Shown here piece by piece: positions 1-9,328 of a stretch of DNA of 47,547 nt (the stretch's first letter is position 1; the number at the start of each line of letters is the position of its first letter). Source of the stretch: Pseudoselenomonas ruminantium (GTDB lineage: Bacteria; Bacillota; Negativicutes; Selenomonadales; Selenomonadaceae); NCBI RefSeq assembly GCF_900113715.1, contig NZ_FOQK01000025.1, positions 1 through 47,547 on the forward strand, given 5' to 3'. The notes below the pieces were generated by a model that worked only from the letters and a program-made list of their open reading frames with translations, searched no databases and was not told where the DNA came from. The position numbers and the translations under genes are program-made.

Positions 1-106
1 AACATCTGGCTTGAATCATGTTGCATGATTCATTCTGCATTGTTTAGTTTTCAGAGAACAATCTCTGGTTCTTTCGAACCGTGCCGCTCATCTTAGCGAC
101 TTGTTT

Positions 107-135
107 ATTATATCGCGTTGAGTTTTCTCTGTCAA
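107..135 (-). promoter_or_regulatory. rRNA operon promoter (proximal, P2)
   Basis: Read on the minus strand, a perfect -35 TTGACA (130-135) and a perfect -10 TATAAT (107-112) are separated by exactly 17 bases. Downstream, at about 40-80, lies a leader with TCTCTGAAAACTAAACAA, which resembles the boxA-like leader that precedes 16S genes in Firmicutes. The 16S gene itself is not in the window; it should start just left of position 1. Bacillus also has an rRNA operon after bofA. Confidence 0.85.
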
Positions 136-247
136 GAACTTTTTTAAATTCTTTTTGACTGAATTCGGAACCAACATGTTTCAATCCCTTACCAGTCAAG
201 GCTTCGCGGGTTCACATCGTGTGCCGTATCTCTCAGCGACTTGTATT

Positions 248-276
248 ATGATACACGTCTTTTCCTCATATGTCAA
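248..276 (-). promoter_or_regulatory. rRNA operon promoter (distal, P1)
   Basis: A second promoter 141 bases upstream of the first, on the minus strand: -35 TTGACA (271-276), 17-base spacer, -10 TATCAT (248-253). The sequence after both -10 boxes is nearly the same (ACAAGTCGCTGAGA here, ACAAGTCGCTAAGA in P2), so the pair looks like a local duplication. Tandem promoters are usual for bacterial rRNA operons. Confidence 0.8.
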
Positions 277-307
277 CACTTTTTTTCATTTTTTGCATGT
301 TTTTATG

Positions 308-355
308 AATAGATCCCTGACCGCCAGCATCAGCCAGTACAGCCAGGGATCTATT
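308..355 (-). terminator. Hairpin directly after bofA
   Basis: A 12-bp perfect inverted repeat (308-319 with 344-355) begins two bases after the bofA stop codon. The loop is 24 bases and only a broken T-run follows on the minus strand, so it is a weak terminator or an mRNA-stabilising or processing hairpin that separates the ybaB-recR-bofA transcript from the rRNA promoters. Confidence 0.5.
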
Positions 356-356
356 C

Positions 357-590
357 TCAGTTCATCAGCAGGACGATGATTACCCCCGGAACTCCGAGTA
401 CACCTGCCAGCAAAGCTTTCACAAAGGTGATTTGGATACCAGCTCCAAACAGGTTGACCACCCACAACAAAACAGCACCCACCACACTGTTCGTAATGAG
501 TTTCCACAATAGCTTCATCGGCAAGGCAATGATCTTGCCGATCAGGCAGAGTACAATAAGGCCCACTGCAAAGGCCACGATGATTTCCAT
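357..590 (-). CDS. bofA: BofA-family small membrane protein
   Basis: A 77-aa, almost wholly hydrophobic protein with two or three predicted membrane segments (about residues 3-22, 33-52 and 55-75) and the glycine-rich ending GVLGVPGVIIVLL typical of the BofA family. In Bacillus, BofA holds the SpoIVFB protease inactive and so delays pro-sigmaK processing in the mother cell. Position supports the call: it follows recR, as in Bacillus, and rRNA promoters lie next downstream. Its ATG shares one base with the recR stop (TAATG) and has GGAGGG seven bases upstream, so the two are translationally coupled. Selenomonas-type bacteria are generally not known as spore formers, so the role here may differ or be a relic; no SpoIVF or sigmaK gene is in the window. 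Confidence 0.85.
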   Translation of the reverse strand: MEIIVAFAVGLIVLCLIGKIIALPMKLLWKLITNSVVGAVLLWVVNLFGAGIQITFVKALLAGVLGVPGVIIVLLMN

Positions 591-1186
591 TAGATTTCCC
601 TCCGATTTTCCATTGCCTTGGATAAGGTCACCTCATCCGCATACTCAAGATCGCCGCCAATCGGCAGGCCATGCGCGATGCGCGTGACTTTTACTCCCAT
701 TGGCTTGAGCAGCTTGGCAATATACATGGCAGTTGCCTCCCCCTCAACATTCGGGTTCGTCGCCATAATGACCTCCTTGACTGTATCATCAGCCAGACGG
801 TTCAACAGTTCTTTGATGCGTATCTGGTCAGGCCCCACACCTTCGAGCGGGGACAGAGCGCCATGAAGCACATGATAGACGCCGTGAAAATCACGCATGC
901 GCTCCATCGCTGCAACATCCTGCGGCTGCTCGACCACGCAGATAAGCGAATGATCGCGCTGGTCGCTGCCACAGATTGCGCAGGGGTTCTGGTCGCTGAG
1001 ATTGAAGCAGGTATTGCAATAACCGATCTTCTCCTTCGCTTCGACGATAGCACCAGCTAAAGCCTTGGCCTGCTCCACATCCATATCCAGCACATGATAA
1101 GCAAGACGCACTGCCGTCTTGTTTCCAATCCCCGGCAGTGCGCGAAAATGCTCTATCAGTTTTGCAAGCGGTGCAATGTATTGCAC
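590..1186 (-). CDS. recR: Recombination mediator RecR
   Basis: 198 aa, normal length for RecR, which with RecF/RecO loads RecA onto gapped single-stranded DNA. Visible features in order: N-terminal helix-hairpin-helix ([17 protein letters not shown]), a four-cysteine zinc finger ([17 protein letters not shown], about residues 57-73), a Toprim domain ([15 protein letters not shown]), and the C-terminal [14 protein letters not shown] and [16 protein letters not shown] blocks. The start is GTG at 1186, two bases after the ybaB stop and with only a weak ribosome site, so translation probably depends on coupling with ybaB. Confidence 0.97.
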   Translation of the reverse strand: MQYIAPLAKLIEHFRALPGIGNKTAVRLAYHVLDMDVEQAKALAGAIVEAKEKIGYCNTCFNLSDQNPCAICGSDQRDHSLICVVEQPQDVAAMERMRDFHGVYHVLHGALSPLEGVGPDQIRIKELLNRLADDTVKEVIMATNPNVEGEATAMYIAKLLKPMGVKVTRIAHGLPIGGDLEYADEVTLSKAMENRREI

Positions 1187-1188
1187 AA

Positions 1189-1524
1189 TCAGAACATCCC
1201 TGGCGGCAAACCAAGACCACTCGTCAGCTTGCCCATCTCAGAGGCCATCATATCGTCTACTTTCTTGATGGACTCATTGAATGCTGCCGAGATCAGATCC
1301 TGCAGCATCTCAACATCTTCCGGATCGACAGCTGCCGGATCGATGACCAGCGACTGCACCTGCTTCTCGCCATTCATGACAATCTTGACTGCGCCGCCAC
1401 CAGCCGTGACCTCAACAGTCTTGCGTTTGAGTTCGTCCTGCATCTTCTTCATTTCGTTCTGCATTTTCTGGACTTTTTTCATCATGCCGGCCATTTGGCC
1501 CATGTTGCCCATTCCACCAAACAT
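1189..1524 (-). CDS. ybaB: YbaB/EbfC nucleoid-associated protein
   Basis: 111 aa with the family layout: a Met/Gly-rich N-terminus ([17 protein letters not shown]), a long charged helix (residues about 15-35), the [21 protein letters not shown] strand region, the [23 protein letters not shown] helix and a Gly/Met-rich tail. The family binds DNA as a dimer and sits beside dnaX and recR in many bacteria. Here it is first gene of a three-gene unit with recR and bofA. A plausible promoter lies about 70 bases upstream (1590-1618). It is separated from dnaX by the beta-glucan operon. Confidence 0.95.
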   Translation of the reverse strand: MFGGMGNMGQMAGMMKKVQKMQNEMKKMQDELKRKTVEVTAGGGAVKIVMNGEKQVQSLVIDPAAVDPEDVEMLQDLISAAFNESIKKVDDMMASEMGKLTSGLGLPPGMF

Positions 1525-1589
1525 GTTATTGCTCCTCTCATCACACGCTGTTAACCAAGCATGCTTGTCTTTCTTTTTTCACTTCCTCT

Positions 1590-1618
1590 AGCCTACCAAA
1601 ATAACGTGCCAACGTCAA
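1590..1618 (-). promoter_or_regulatory. Putative ybaB-recR-bofA promoter
   Basis: Minus strand: -35 TTGACG (1613-1618), 17-base spacer, -10 TAGGCT (1590-1595). The -35 box is good, the -10 box poor. It lies downstream of the terminator ending the beta-glucan operon, where an independent promoter is needed. Confidence 0.45.
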
Positions 1619-1645
1619 CCATAATCCGCAACAGCCTACGCGAAC

Positions 1646-1682
1646 AAAAAATCCCGCCGTCTGCACGACAGCGAGATTTTTT
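1646..1682. terminator. Terminator of the beta-glucan operon
   Basis: Imperfect hairpin whose outer arms are AAAAAATC (1646-1653) and GATTTTTT (1675-1682), with paired inner segments and a short loop. T-runs occur on both strands. It lies just after the GH9 stop codon and before the ybaB promoter, so it mainly serves the minus strand. Confidence 0.75.
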
Positions 1683-1730
1683 GCAGAAACAGTTTTCCAA
1701 AGTTTTGCTATAGGTTTGAAAAAGAGAATC

Positions 1731-3524
1731 TTACTTCGCCACGACGGGGAAATCGCGCGTAAGCTTTATCTGAGATGCCGTAAGAGCTTCCGGTTTGGCA
1801 AACCATGCCAGAGCATAGGCTGCCGTTCCCGTATAGTCGATGGCATACTCATTCGTAGACCAGGACGACAGGACATCCAAATAGGATTTTGCCGTCGGGA
1901 TATGGCCGCTCTCCAGATACTTCGTCTGATCCGGATCGCCACCCGATACTGCATTCGGTCCACCAACCAAGAGGCCCGGGATATAGGCGCCCGTGCTCTC
2001 ATGGATGCGGTTGTGCGGATGCTCGGGCGGATTAGATCCGGCCCCAGTGAGGAAGCTCTTATCGAGCGAATTGCGGCCAAACATGTAATGGATCTGGGAC
2101 AAAGCACCTTCGACATAGGCCTGTTTCGGCTCAAGCTGATATGCCATCAGCAGCATATCGCCCTGCGTCATGGCATTCTTCGTCGAGGCCCAGGTGTATT
2201 CTTCTTTCGACAGCGCACAGCCAAAGCCGTCTTTAGCGATCTTGCCAGCAATCATATCCGCATAATCGAGATAAACCTTCTTTACCTCGGTCTGCAGACC
2301 TGCATCCGCATTCTTGGACATCGCATAGGCAAACTGCGCCAAGGCCAGCGTGTTATCCCAAGTGAAGAAGCCCGGTGCTTTGGTGAACTCCGCCTTGTTC
2401 GCCTTGAGATACTCTTCATATTTCTTGTCGCCCGTCGTACGGAACATTTCAGCGGCCATCCACAAGCGCTCCTGAATGTCATTCGTATCGTTGTACGGAC
2501 CCGAACCGCTTTCCTGGCCTTCATCCACGCGATAGACCGATTCTTTCGTCTTGGCCAGATAGCCCCATACCTTGTCGGCATCCTTCAGCAGCGACTTGGC
2601 ATATGCCGGATCGAAATCCTTGTAGACGCGGCCACCAATAGCCAGGCTGGCACCATACATCGCCGTGCTAGCCGAGCAAGTGCTGTATAAGAAGCGCTCC
2701 TGCGTATCCGTATCAGGGCTCTTGTCAAAGCCCGGCCACTGGGCACCAGATACCTTATGGAACGTACTGCCATCCTTGCGCATCATCTTTTTCATGAAAT
2801 CAAATTCGTACTTGACTTCATTGAGCGCATCCGGCAGATTCTTATCGTACTTGATGCCTTTCGGGAACAACAGCTGCCCCTTCGTGAAATGATCAGGATG
2901 CGCCTCATAGGCCAGCAGCAGCTCAGCAGCGGCAATGCCAGCTGTCGTCGTGTATTTGCCGTAATCGCCGGCATCATACCAGCCGCCTGTCACATCGACT
3001 TTATCGCCCTTCTTATTGAGCTTGTCCGTGAAATACACCTTGGCTTCTTTGTCCTGCGCATGGCCGTTTTTGACTTTGAGGCCCGTGATACCCGCATCAT
3101 CAATCGGCGTGCCGCTGCGCGTCAGCGTATAGGAACGCCAGGTCTGGACCGCTGGGACAGCATAGACATTGTCGCCGATAGCAAAGTCATAGGATTCACG
3201 ATTGCCCACTTTGAGCTTATATGTACCAGGCGTTTTGAGCCCTGTGAAATCCGCCCGGCGCAGCGTTTCCTCAGACATCGGATCAGCCTTGGCTGCCGAC
3301 AGTTTCCCCGTATAGACAACCTTCCCCGTCTTGGCATCGACTACGCTGAAATCCGTATCGCCGGAATCCGTTACCATAGCTACTTTTTCATAGCCAGTAA
3401 GGTAGCCGACCTGATCGACATGCATACCAGCATCGGCAGCTTCCGTAAGGGATGCCATCCCGCAGGTTCCTAGCATGGCAATCCCCGCCAGTACCAACTG
3501 GCAAAGTCTTTTCTTGCTCTGCAT
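1731..3524 (-). CDS. Secreted GH9 endoglucanase
   Basis: 597 aa. Residues 1-30 form a signal peptide (KKR, hydrophobic core, cleavage near TEA-A). Residues about 33-120 match the immunoglobulin-like domain found before many GH9 modules (HVDQVGYLTGYEKVAMV, PGTYKLKVG). The rest is a GH9 (alpha/alpha)6 barrel: GGWYDAGDYGKY at 180-191 holds the catalytic-base aspartates, HPHNRIHES is the conserved His/Arg block, and NEYAIDYTGTAAY carries the proton donor at about E559. GH9 enzymes cut beta-1,4-glucans (cellulose, mixed-linkage glucan) with inversion. No carbohydrate-binding or dockerin module is visible. It is last in the operon, 14 bases after the lichenase gene, and is followed by a terminator. 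Whether the product is periplasmic, surface-bound or released cannot be told. Confidence 0.93.
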   Translation of the reverse strand: MQSKKRLCQLVLAGIAMLGTCGMASLTEAADAGMHVDQVGYLTGYEKVAMVTDSGDTDFSVVDAKTGKVVYTGKLSAAKADPMSEETLRRADFTGLKTPGTYKLKVGNRESYDFAIGDNVYAVPAVQTWRSYTLTRSGTPIDDAGITGLKVKNGHAQDKEAKVYFTDKLNKKGDKVDVTGGWYDAGDYGKYTTTAGIAAAELLLAYEAHPDHFTKGQLLFPKGIKYDKNLPDALNEVKYEFDFMKKMMRKDGSTFHKVSGAQWPGFDKSPDTDTQERFLYSTCSASTAMYGASLAIGGRVYKDFDPAYAKSLLKDADKVWGYLAKTKESVYRVDEGQESGSGPYNDTNDIQERLWMAAEMFRTTGDKKYEEYLKANKAEFTKAPGFFTWDNTLALAQFAYAMSKNADAGLQTEVKKVYLDYADMIAGKIAKDGFGCALSKEEYTWASTKNAMTQGDMLLMAYQLEPKQAYVEGALSQIHYMFGRNSLDKSFLTGAGSNPPEHPHNRIHESTGAYIPGLLVGGPNAVSGGDPDQTKYLESGHIPTAKSYLDVLSSWSTNEYAIDYTGTAAYALAWFAKPEALTASQIKLTRDFPVVAK

Positions 3525-3538
3525 GATACTATCACTCC

Positions 3539-4336
3539 TTATTCTGCAAACGGCGTATACTTGATGGATTTGTATTCAGCCACCAGCGGCATGTTGTCAT
3601 CTTTGAAGGGCTTGAGCCACTCATCGACGCCTTTGCCACACCATGCGTTCATAAGGATGCGGCCCTTCGTGCACGGCAGGTCGCCCCCTTCGACACGGTA
3701 GACCTCTTTGCCATCGACATACCAGATGATAGAGTTCTTGTGCCACTCGAATGCGTAGGTATGGAAGTCTTCCGATGCATCAAAGCCCAGGTCGATCATC
3801 TTCTCATGACCACCAACACCCTTGCGGAAATAGTTGAGCTGAACCTTCGTGGTGTCCTTGCCAAGTACCTCGAAGTCGATCTCATCCCAGTCGTTGCCGT
3901 TGTCATAAGGACCCGTGCAGGTAAAGAACGAGGAGACAACACCATCATTCTTGATGGCCTTCATCGTCGTTTCAAAACGGCCATAACCATAGAAATTCTT
4001 GGTACGATACTCACCACCGGAATACGGAACCTTATCCGCCGCCGGATTCGGCGAAGCATCAACAATCAACTGCATTGCACCATCTTCAAATGTGACATTT
4101 TCTTTATGCCAGAATACATTGAACGGATTGCCATTCGTCCAGCCATCCGAAGGGATGGAGATGTCATTCTGCCCGCCTTTCGTCAAATCGATCGTAAAGG
4201 CATCACTGGCTTTCGTTTCCGCTGCCGGTGCAGCAGAAACAATTGCCGGCGAAACCACATCCAGCGAAACAGAGACCGGAGCTGCCAGTGCAGCCAAAAC
4301 TGCTACTGCCAAAGCTTTCTTGCGAATATCCATCAT
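3539..4336 (-). CDS. Secreted GH16 lichenase (beta-1,3-1,4-glucanase)
   Basis: 265 aa from the chosen ATG at 4336. A longer reading from 4357 is possible, but GGGAGG lies inside that extension at correct spacing for 4336. The signal peptide is long and Ala-rich (residues about 1-40). The mature part closely resembles Bacillus lichenases: GEYRTKNFYGYGRFE, VVSSFFTCTGPYDN, catalytic WDEIDFEVLG (E152, D154, E156 in this numbering), GKDTTKVQLNYFRKGVGGHE, and WYVDGKEVYR. The enzyme cleaves beta-1,4 bonds next to beta-1,3 bonds in cereal-type glucans. It sits between the GH1 and GH9 genes and should supply short oligosaccharides for the PTS. Confidence 0.93.
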   Translation of the reverse strand: MMDIRKKALAVAVLAALAAPVSVSLDVVSPAIVSAAPAAETKASDAFTIDLTKGGQNDISIPSDGWTNGNPFNVFWHKENVTFEDGAMQLIVDASPNPAADKVPYSGGEYRTKNFYGYGRFETTMKAIKNDGVVSSFFTCTGPYDNGNDWDEIDFEVLGKDTTKVQLNYFRKGVGGHEKMIDLGFDASEDFHTYAFEWHKNSIIWYVDGKEVYRVEGGDLPCTKGRILMNAWCGKGVDEWLKPFKDDNMPLVAEYKSIKYTPFAE

Positions 4337-4361
4337 TCTGTATTCCTCCCGATTCATATAA

Positions 4362-6109
<1,748 letters not shown>

Positions 6110-6118
6110 TATAAAACC

Positions 6119-6421
6119 TCAATCCTTCATAAGTTTACGCGCGAAATCCAGAGCACCCTTGCCATCCATGCGGCCATACATGCGCATGTCGATTGCATCT
6201 ACCGGAATCCCCGGAATCTGCTCGGCAATCTTGTTCTTCTGGAAGCGGATCTGCGGTCCCAGCAGGACACAGTCCGCATCAGCTGCCTTCGTTGCCGCCT
6301 CCGATGCGGAGAACGCATCGATCGAGCAATCGTAGTTATCAGCAGCTGCTGCCTCTTTCATCTTCTTGACCAGCATGCTCGTGGACATCCCCGACGCACA
6401 AAGCAAAACAATCTTTTTCAT
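6119..6421 (-). CDS. celA: PTS cellobiose-family IIB protein
   Basis: 100 aa, usual for a free-standing cellobiose IIB. The phosphocysteine is C8 in VLLCASGMSTSMLV; VLLGPQIRFQ and the C-terminal region agree with the family. Cytoplasmic; receives phosphate from IIA and passes it to the sugar entering through IIC. It follows the porin gene by 52 bases, the longest gap inside the operon. A clear AGGGGAG ribosome site lies before the ATG. Confidence 0.95.
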   Translation of the reverse strand: MKKIVLLCASGMSTSMLVKKMKEAAAADNYDCSIDAFSASEAATKAADADCVLLGPQIRFQKNKIAEQIPGIPVDAIDMRMYGRMDGKGALDFARKLMKD

Positions 6422-6473
6422 GATAAACTCTCCCCTTTGACTTTGGAAAAACTATAGTATTGACAAATCACGC

Positions 6474-7712
6474 TTAGAAATGGTAATCGAGCTGGGTGCG
6501 GATAAGGTTGCGTTTGAACGACTTTTTCTCCCACCATTCGCCATCGGCTTTCTGCGACATGCCGCAGTCAGCAATCTGATAGAACGTCTCCCATTCGACA
6601 TTCTTCCACGGCACATATTTGAAGCCGACCGTCCAGCCCTTGGAATCCTTGAGCAGCGATCCCCAAGCATCATCAGCCCAGATATTGCCATGCGCCTGGA
6701 TGTCATGGTAGCGCAGATAAGCACCGAACGAACCGACGACCGATGGATTCGTCCACTTATAATCCAGTCGGGCCAGATAGGCACGGTTATTATCCTGTTC
6801 ACCTGGGTCTGCCTGATAATTCGTCTGCACATAATCCGCAGTAAGCCGCAAATTCTTAGCAACATTCGTCGCCGCACTCAAAACAAATCCCTGATTGCCA
6901 AATGGAGTCTTCTGTTTGCCATCTTCATAGAATTTATTGATTTCACCAGTACGGCCAACATTCAACTTTGCATAGGCAAGATTGATATCGAAGTTATGAC
7001 CAATTGGGCCGCGGATTGTCGGGCCCCACATCGAAAAGTCCGCATTATCATACTCAGCCATCGCGTAGTAGAAAGCACCAGCTCGCAATCCTTGTTTCGT
7101 AATCGGATAGCTTACATCGATACCACTCGTGGTGCAGCCAAGCAACGAGAACTGCATGCCAAGCGGACTCCACTTACGGCCCGCATTGATTTCCAAACCG
7201 TTCTTGAGATTGCCCGTAAGCCAAATACGCTGGATCTGTCCATGCTCTCTCTTCAATTTACCTTCCGTGCCATTACCAGTCTGATGCGCGAACCGCTGAT
7301 TTGTCTCGCTCTGGAAATGACCTGTCCATTCATCATTGATTTTGAGATCACCCAGCAAGTTCAGATAATAACGGGAATTATCCTTCTCATCAGCCCAGGC
7401 ATCACCTTGATTGCGAGCGTTATCCTTGTCCCACGATGCACGTACAAAACCATAGATTTTGACGCGATCCTGCTCTGCCTTCAATGCTTGAATATCATTT
7501 TTGTTCTTATTCGCTACCGTCTTTGCATTCTTCAGCTTGTTGTTTTCCTGTTTCAACGCTTTGAGCTGCTCAGCCAGCTGTTGCTGCTGTGCCTCCAATG
7601 CAGCAATGCGTGCAGTGACATCTGTCTCGTCAGCCGGTGCTGCACATACCGTTCCCGTAAGCCCCATAGTCAATCCCAGCAGGATAGCTCCCGTTTTTTT
7701 ACGATTCATCAT
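6474..7712 (-). CDS. Outer-membrane porin with coiled-coil N-terminus
   Basis: 412 aa. Residues 1-25 are a signal peptide (cleavage near CAA-PA). Residues about 30-83 form a coiled coil rich in Gln, Lys and Leu (IAALEAQQQQLAEQLKALK). From about 84 (RVKIYGFVRASWD) the protein alternates amphipathic strands such as GRFETT-like segments, KIYGFVRA, LRLTADYVQ and WTVGFKYVPW, and it ends in aromatic Phe (RTQLDYHF), the C-terminal signature of outer-membrane beta-barrels. This is direct evidence of a two-membrane cell. The gene lies between PTS IIC and IIB with short gaps (16 and 52 bases), so it probably lets beta-gluco-oligosaccharides through the outer membrane. Selectivity is inferred only. Two ATGs in tandem make the start uncertain by one codon. 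Confidence 0.88.
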   Translation of the reverse strand: MMNRKKTGAILLGLTMGLTGTVCAAPADETDVTARIAALEAQQQQLAEQLKALKQENNKLKNAKTVANKNKNDIQALKAEQDRVKIYGFVRASWDKDNARNQGDAWADEKDNSRYYLNLLGDLKINDEWTGHFQSETNQRFAHQTGNGTEGKLKREHGQIQRIWLTGNLKNGLEINAGRKWSPLGMQFSLLGCTTSGIDVSYPITKQGLRAGAFYYAMAEYDNADFSMWGPTIRGPIGHNFDINLAYAKLNVGRTGEINKFYEDGKQKTPFGNQGFVLSAATNVAKNLRLTADYVQTNYQADPGEQDNNRAYLARLDYKWTNPSVVGSFGAYLRYHDIQAHGNIWADDAWGSLLKDSKGWTVGFKYVPWKNVEWETFYQIADCGMSQKADGEWWEKKSFKRNLIRTQLDYHF

Positions 7713-7728
7713 CTAACTCCCCTTTATC

Positions 7729-9072
7729 TCAATGTGTAGTGACTGCATCCGTATCTTCGACGTTCTCCTCAGACTGCTCACCGCGTTCCTCTTTAAGGAA
7801 GGCATTGTCCTGCGCCTTGAGGAACGGGAAGTAGACAGCCGTAGCGATGGCAAGGTTCACAATCTGTACGACAGCGCCCTGCCAGCCACCGAGCAAGAAG
7901 CCAGCGATTACCGGCGGCGTCGTCCAGGGAACCTGTACAGCACTGAACGGAGCCATGAAGCCCAGCGAAATCGAGAAATACGTGACAAACATAGCCAGCA
8001 GCGGTACCAGGATAAACGGTACGAGCAGATACGGATTGAAGACGATCGGCAGGCCGAAGATGATCGGCTCATTGATATTGAAGAGTCCCGGAACAAAGGC
8101 CATCTTCATCAAGGATTTAAGCTGCTGCGAACGGGCCGTAATCGCACCGGCAATCAGCAGGCCCAGCGTAAGGCCACAGCCACCGCTCTTGACAAACACA
8201 TCATTGATCTGGCAAGTGAATATCTTAGCCTGCGGGTTGTTGATAAGGCTCATGCCCGCATCGATGATATGCTGGTTGTCCAACGAGTTGGCAATCAAGA
8301 GCGGGCTGACTACACCGCCGACAACGTTCGGGCCATGGATACCAGCCCAGAACAGGATGCTCTGCAAACCGACGATGATCGAACCACCAGCCAGCGAATC
8401 CGAAAGACCCTGCAGCGGCGTCTGGATGACTTTGAAAATAAGCTCTGGCAGCGTCGTAGCGCCGATATAATGGCAAAGGCCATAGAGTACCGATGCCGTT
8501 GTGAAGAAGATCATACCCGGTACCAGAGCCGTAAAGGCTTTGGCAACGCCCGAAGGCACCGAATCCGGCATCTTGATGCCGATATGATTCTTCTCGCAAT
8601 AGCAGAACACATACGAAACAAAGAAGGCAATGATGATTGCCGTGATGACACCGTTACTGCCAGCCCAAGCCTTCGGAATGATATCACCAACAGTCTCCCC
8701 ACCCTTGGTGATGATGGACGGCGGCAGCAGGATCAGGAACGTGGACAAGGCCAGGATCGACGCCATGATTGCATCGCAGCCTTCGTTCTCTACATATTTA
8801 TACGTGATAGACAAAACTACGATAAGTGCCAGCACGCTGAACGTACCACCAGCAACTGCATTGAGCGGTGCCGTCCAATCGTTGCCGAATAGCGAAGCCA
8901 TGAACTCAGCATAACCGGGAATCGGCAGATTTGCGAGCAGCAGGAACACCGAACCGCAAATCGTGAATGGCGTCGTCATGATGAAACCATCACGCAGAGC
9001 TGCTACAGCACGAATCTGAGCGAACTCTCCCATGAATTCGATAAACTTATCGAACAGTTCTTGTTTACTCAT
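7729..9072 (-). CDS. celB: PTS cellobiose-family IIC permease
   Basis: 447 aa with about ten membrane segments. Typical family blocks: RDGFIMTTPFTICGSVFLLLANLP, FAGI-like FWAGIHGPNVVGGVVSPLL, and the conserved FNINEPIIFGLPIVFNPYLLVPFIL, followed by QVPWTTPPVIAGFLLGG. The product moves and phosphorylates beta-diglucosides across the inner membrane with IIA and IIB. I chose the ATG at 9072, which has AGAGGA upstream, rather than a reading from 9093. It is the first gene of the operon, so permease synthesis leads the transcript. The C-terminal 25 residues are acidic and soluble. Confidence 0.93.
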   Translation of the reverse strand: MSKQELFDKFIEFMGEFAQIRAVAALRDGFIMTTPFTICGSVFLLLANLPIPGYAEFMASLFGNDWTAPLNAVAGGTFSVLALIVVLSITYKYVENEGCDAIMASILALSTFLILLPPSIITKGGETVGDIIPKAWAGSNGVITAIIIAFFVSYVFCYCEKNHIGIKMPDSVPSGVAKAFTALVPGMIFFTTASVLYGLCHYIGATTLPELIFKVIQTPLQGLSDSLAGGSIIVGLQSILFWAGIHGPNVVGGVVSPLLIANSLDNQHIIDAGMSLINNPQAKIFTCQINDVFVKSGGCGLTLGLLIAGAITARSQQLKSLMKMAFVPGLFNINEPIIFGLPIVFNPYLLVPFILVPLLAMFVTYFSISLGFMAPFSAVQVPWTTPPVIAGFLLGGWQGAVVQIVNLAIATAVYFPFLKAQDNAFLKEERGEQSEENVEDTDAVTTH

Positions 9073-9146
9073 GTTCTTTTTCCTCTTTTCCAATAGTCGA
9101 TAACCTTGAGGCTGCGCGCCCAGCCCCGTCCCCTTAAGGTAAGTCT

Positions 9147-9176
9147 AATATAACACGCCGTACTTTTTGCGCACAA
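9147..9176 (-). promoter_or_regulatory. Putative promoter of the beta-glucan operon
   Basis: Minus strand: -35 TTGTGC (9171-9176), 18-base spacer, -10 TATATT (9147-9152), about 75 bases before the IIC start. Both boxes are imperfect, as expected for a regulated promoter. Upstream at 9215-9235 is an imperfect palindrome (GCAC, AAAGA, TCTTT, GTGC with a 2-base bulge) that could be a regulator site. The rest of 9073-9289 is AT-rich and holds no gene. Confidence 0.4.
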
Positions 9177-9289
9177 TAACGCCAAACCAATACGAAACAC
9201 TGATTCAACGAAGTGCACAGAAAGATTCTTTGTGCTGTATCACTGTTACATATATTGCAGGTATTTGAAATATTCTGTTATTTACGCAT

Positions 9290-9316
9290 AAAAAAAGGCT
9301 TCCCCGCAGGGAAGCC
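9290..9316 (-). terminator. Terminator after the RpiR gene
   Basis: Perfect 8-bp stem (9297-9304 with 9309-9316), 4-base loop, followed on the minus strand by a run of seven T. It begins about 12 bases after the rpiR stop and ends the dnaX-rpiR transcript before the beta-glucan operon promoter. Confidence 0.92.
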
Positions 9317-9328
9317 AGAAAATCTTCA

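Noticed and set aside
1-60. A 16S rRNA gene at the left edge
   Set aside because: Only promoter and leader sequence can be seen; no conserved 16S core is present inside the window.
7732-8892. A 386-codon open frame on the plus strand
   Set aside because: Antisense to the PTS IIC gene; charged, low-complexity protein without motifs.
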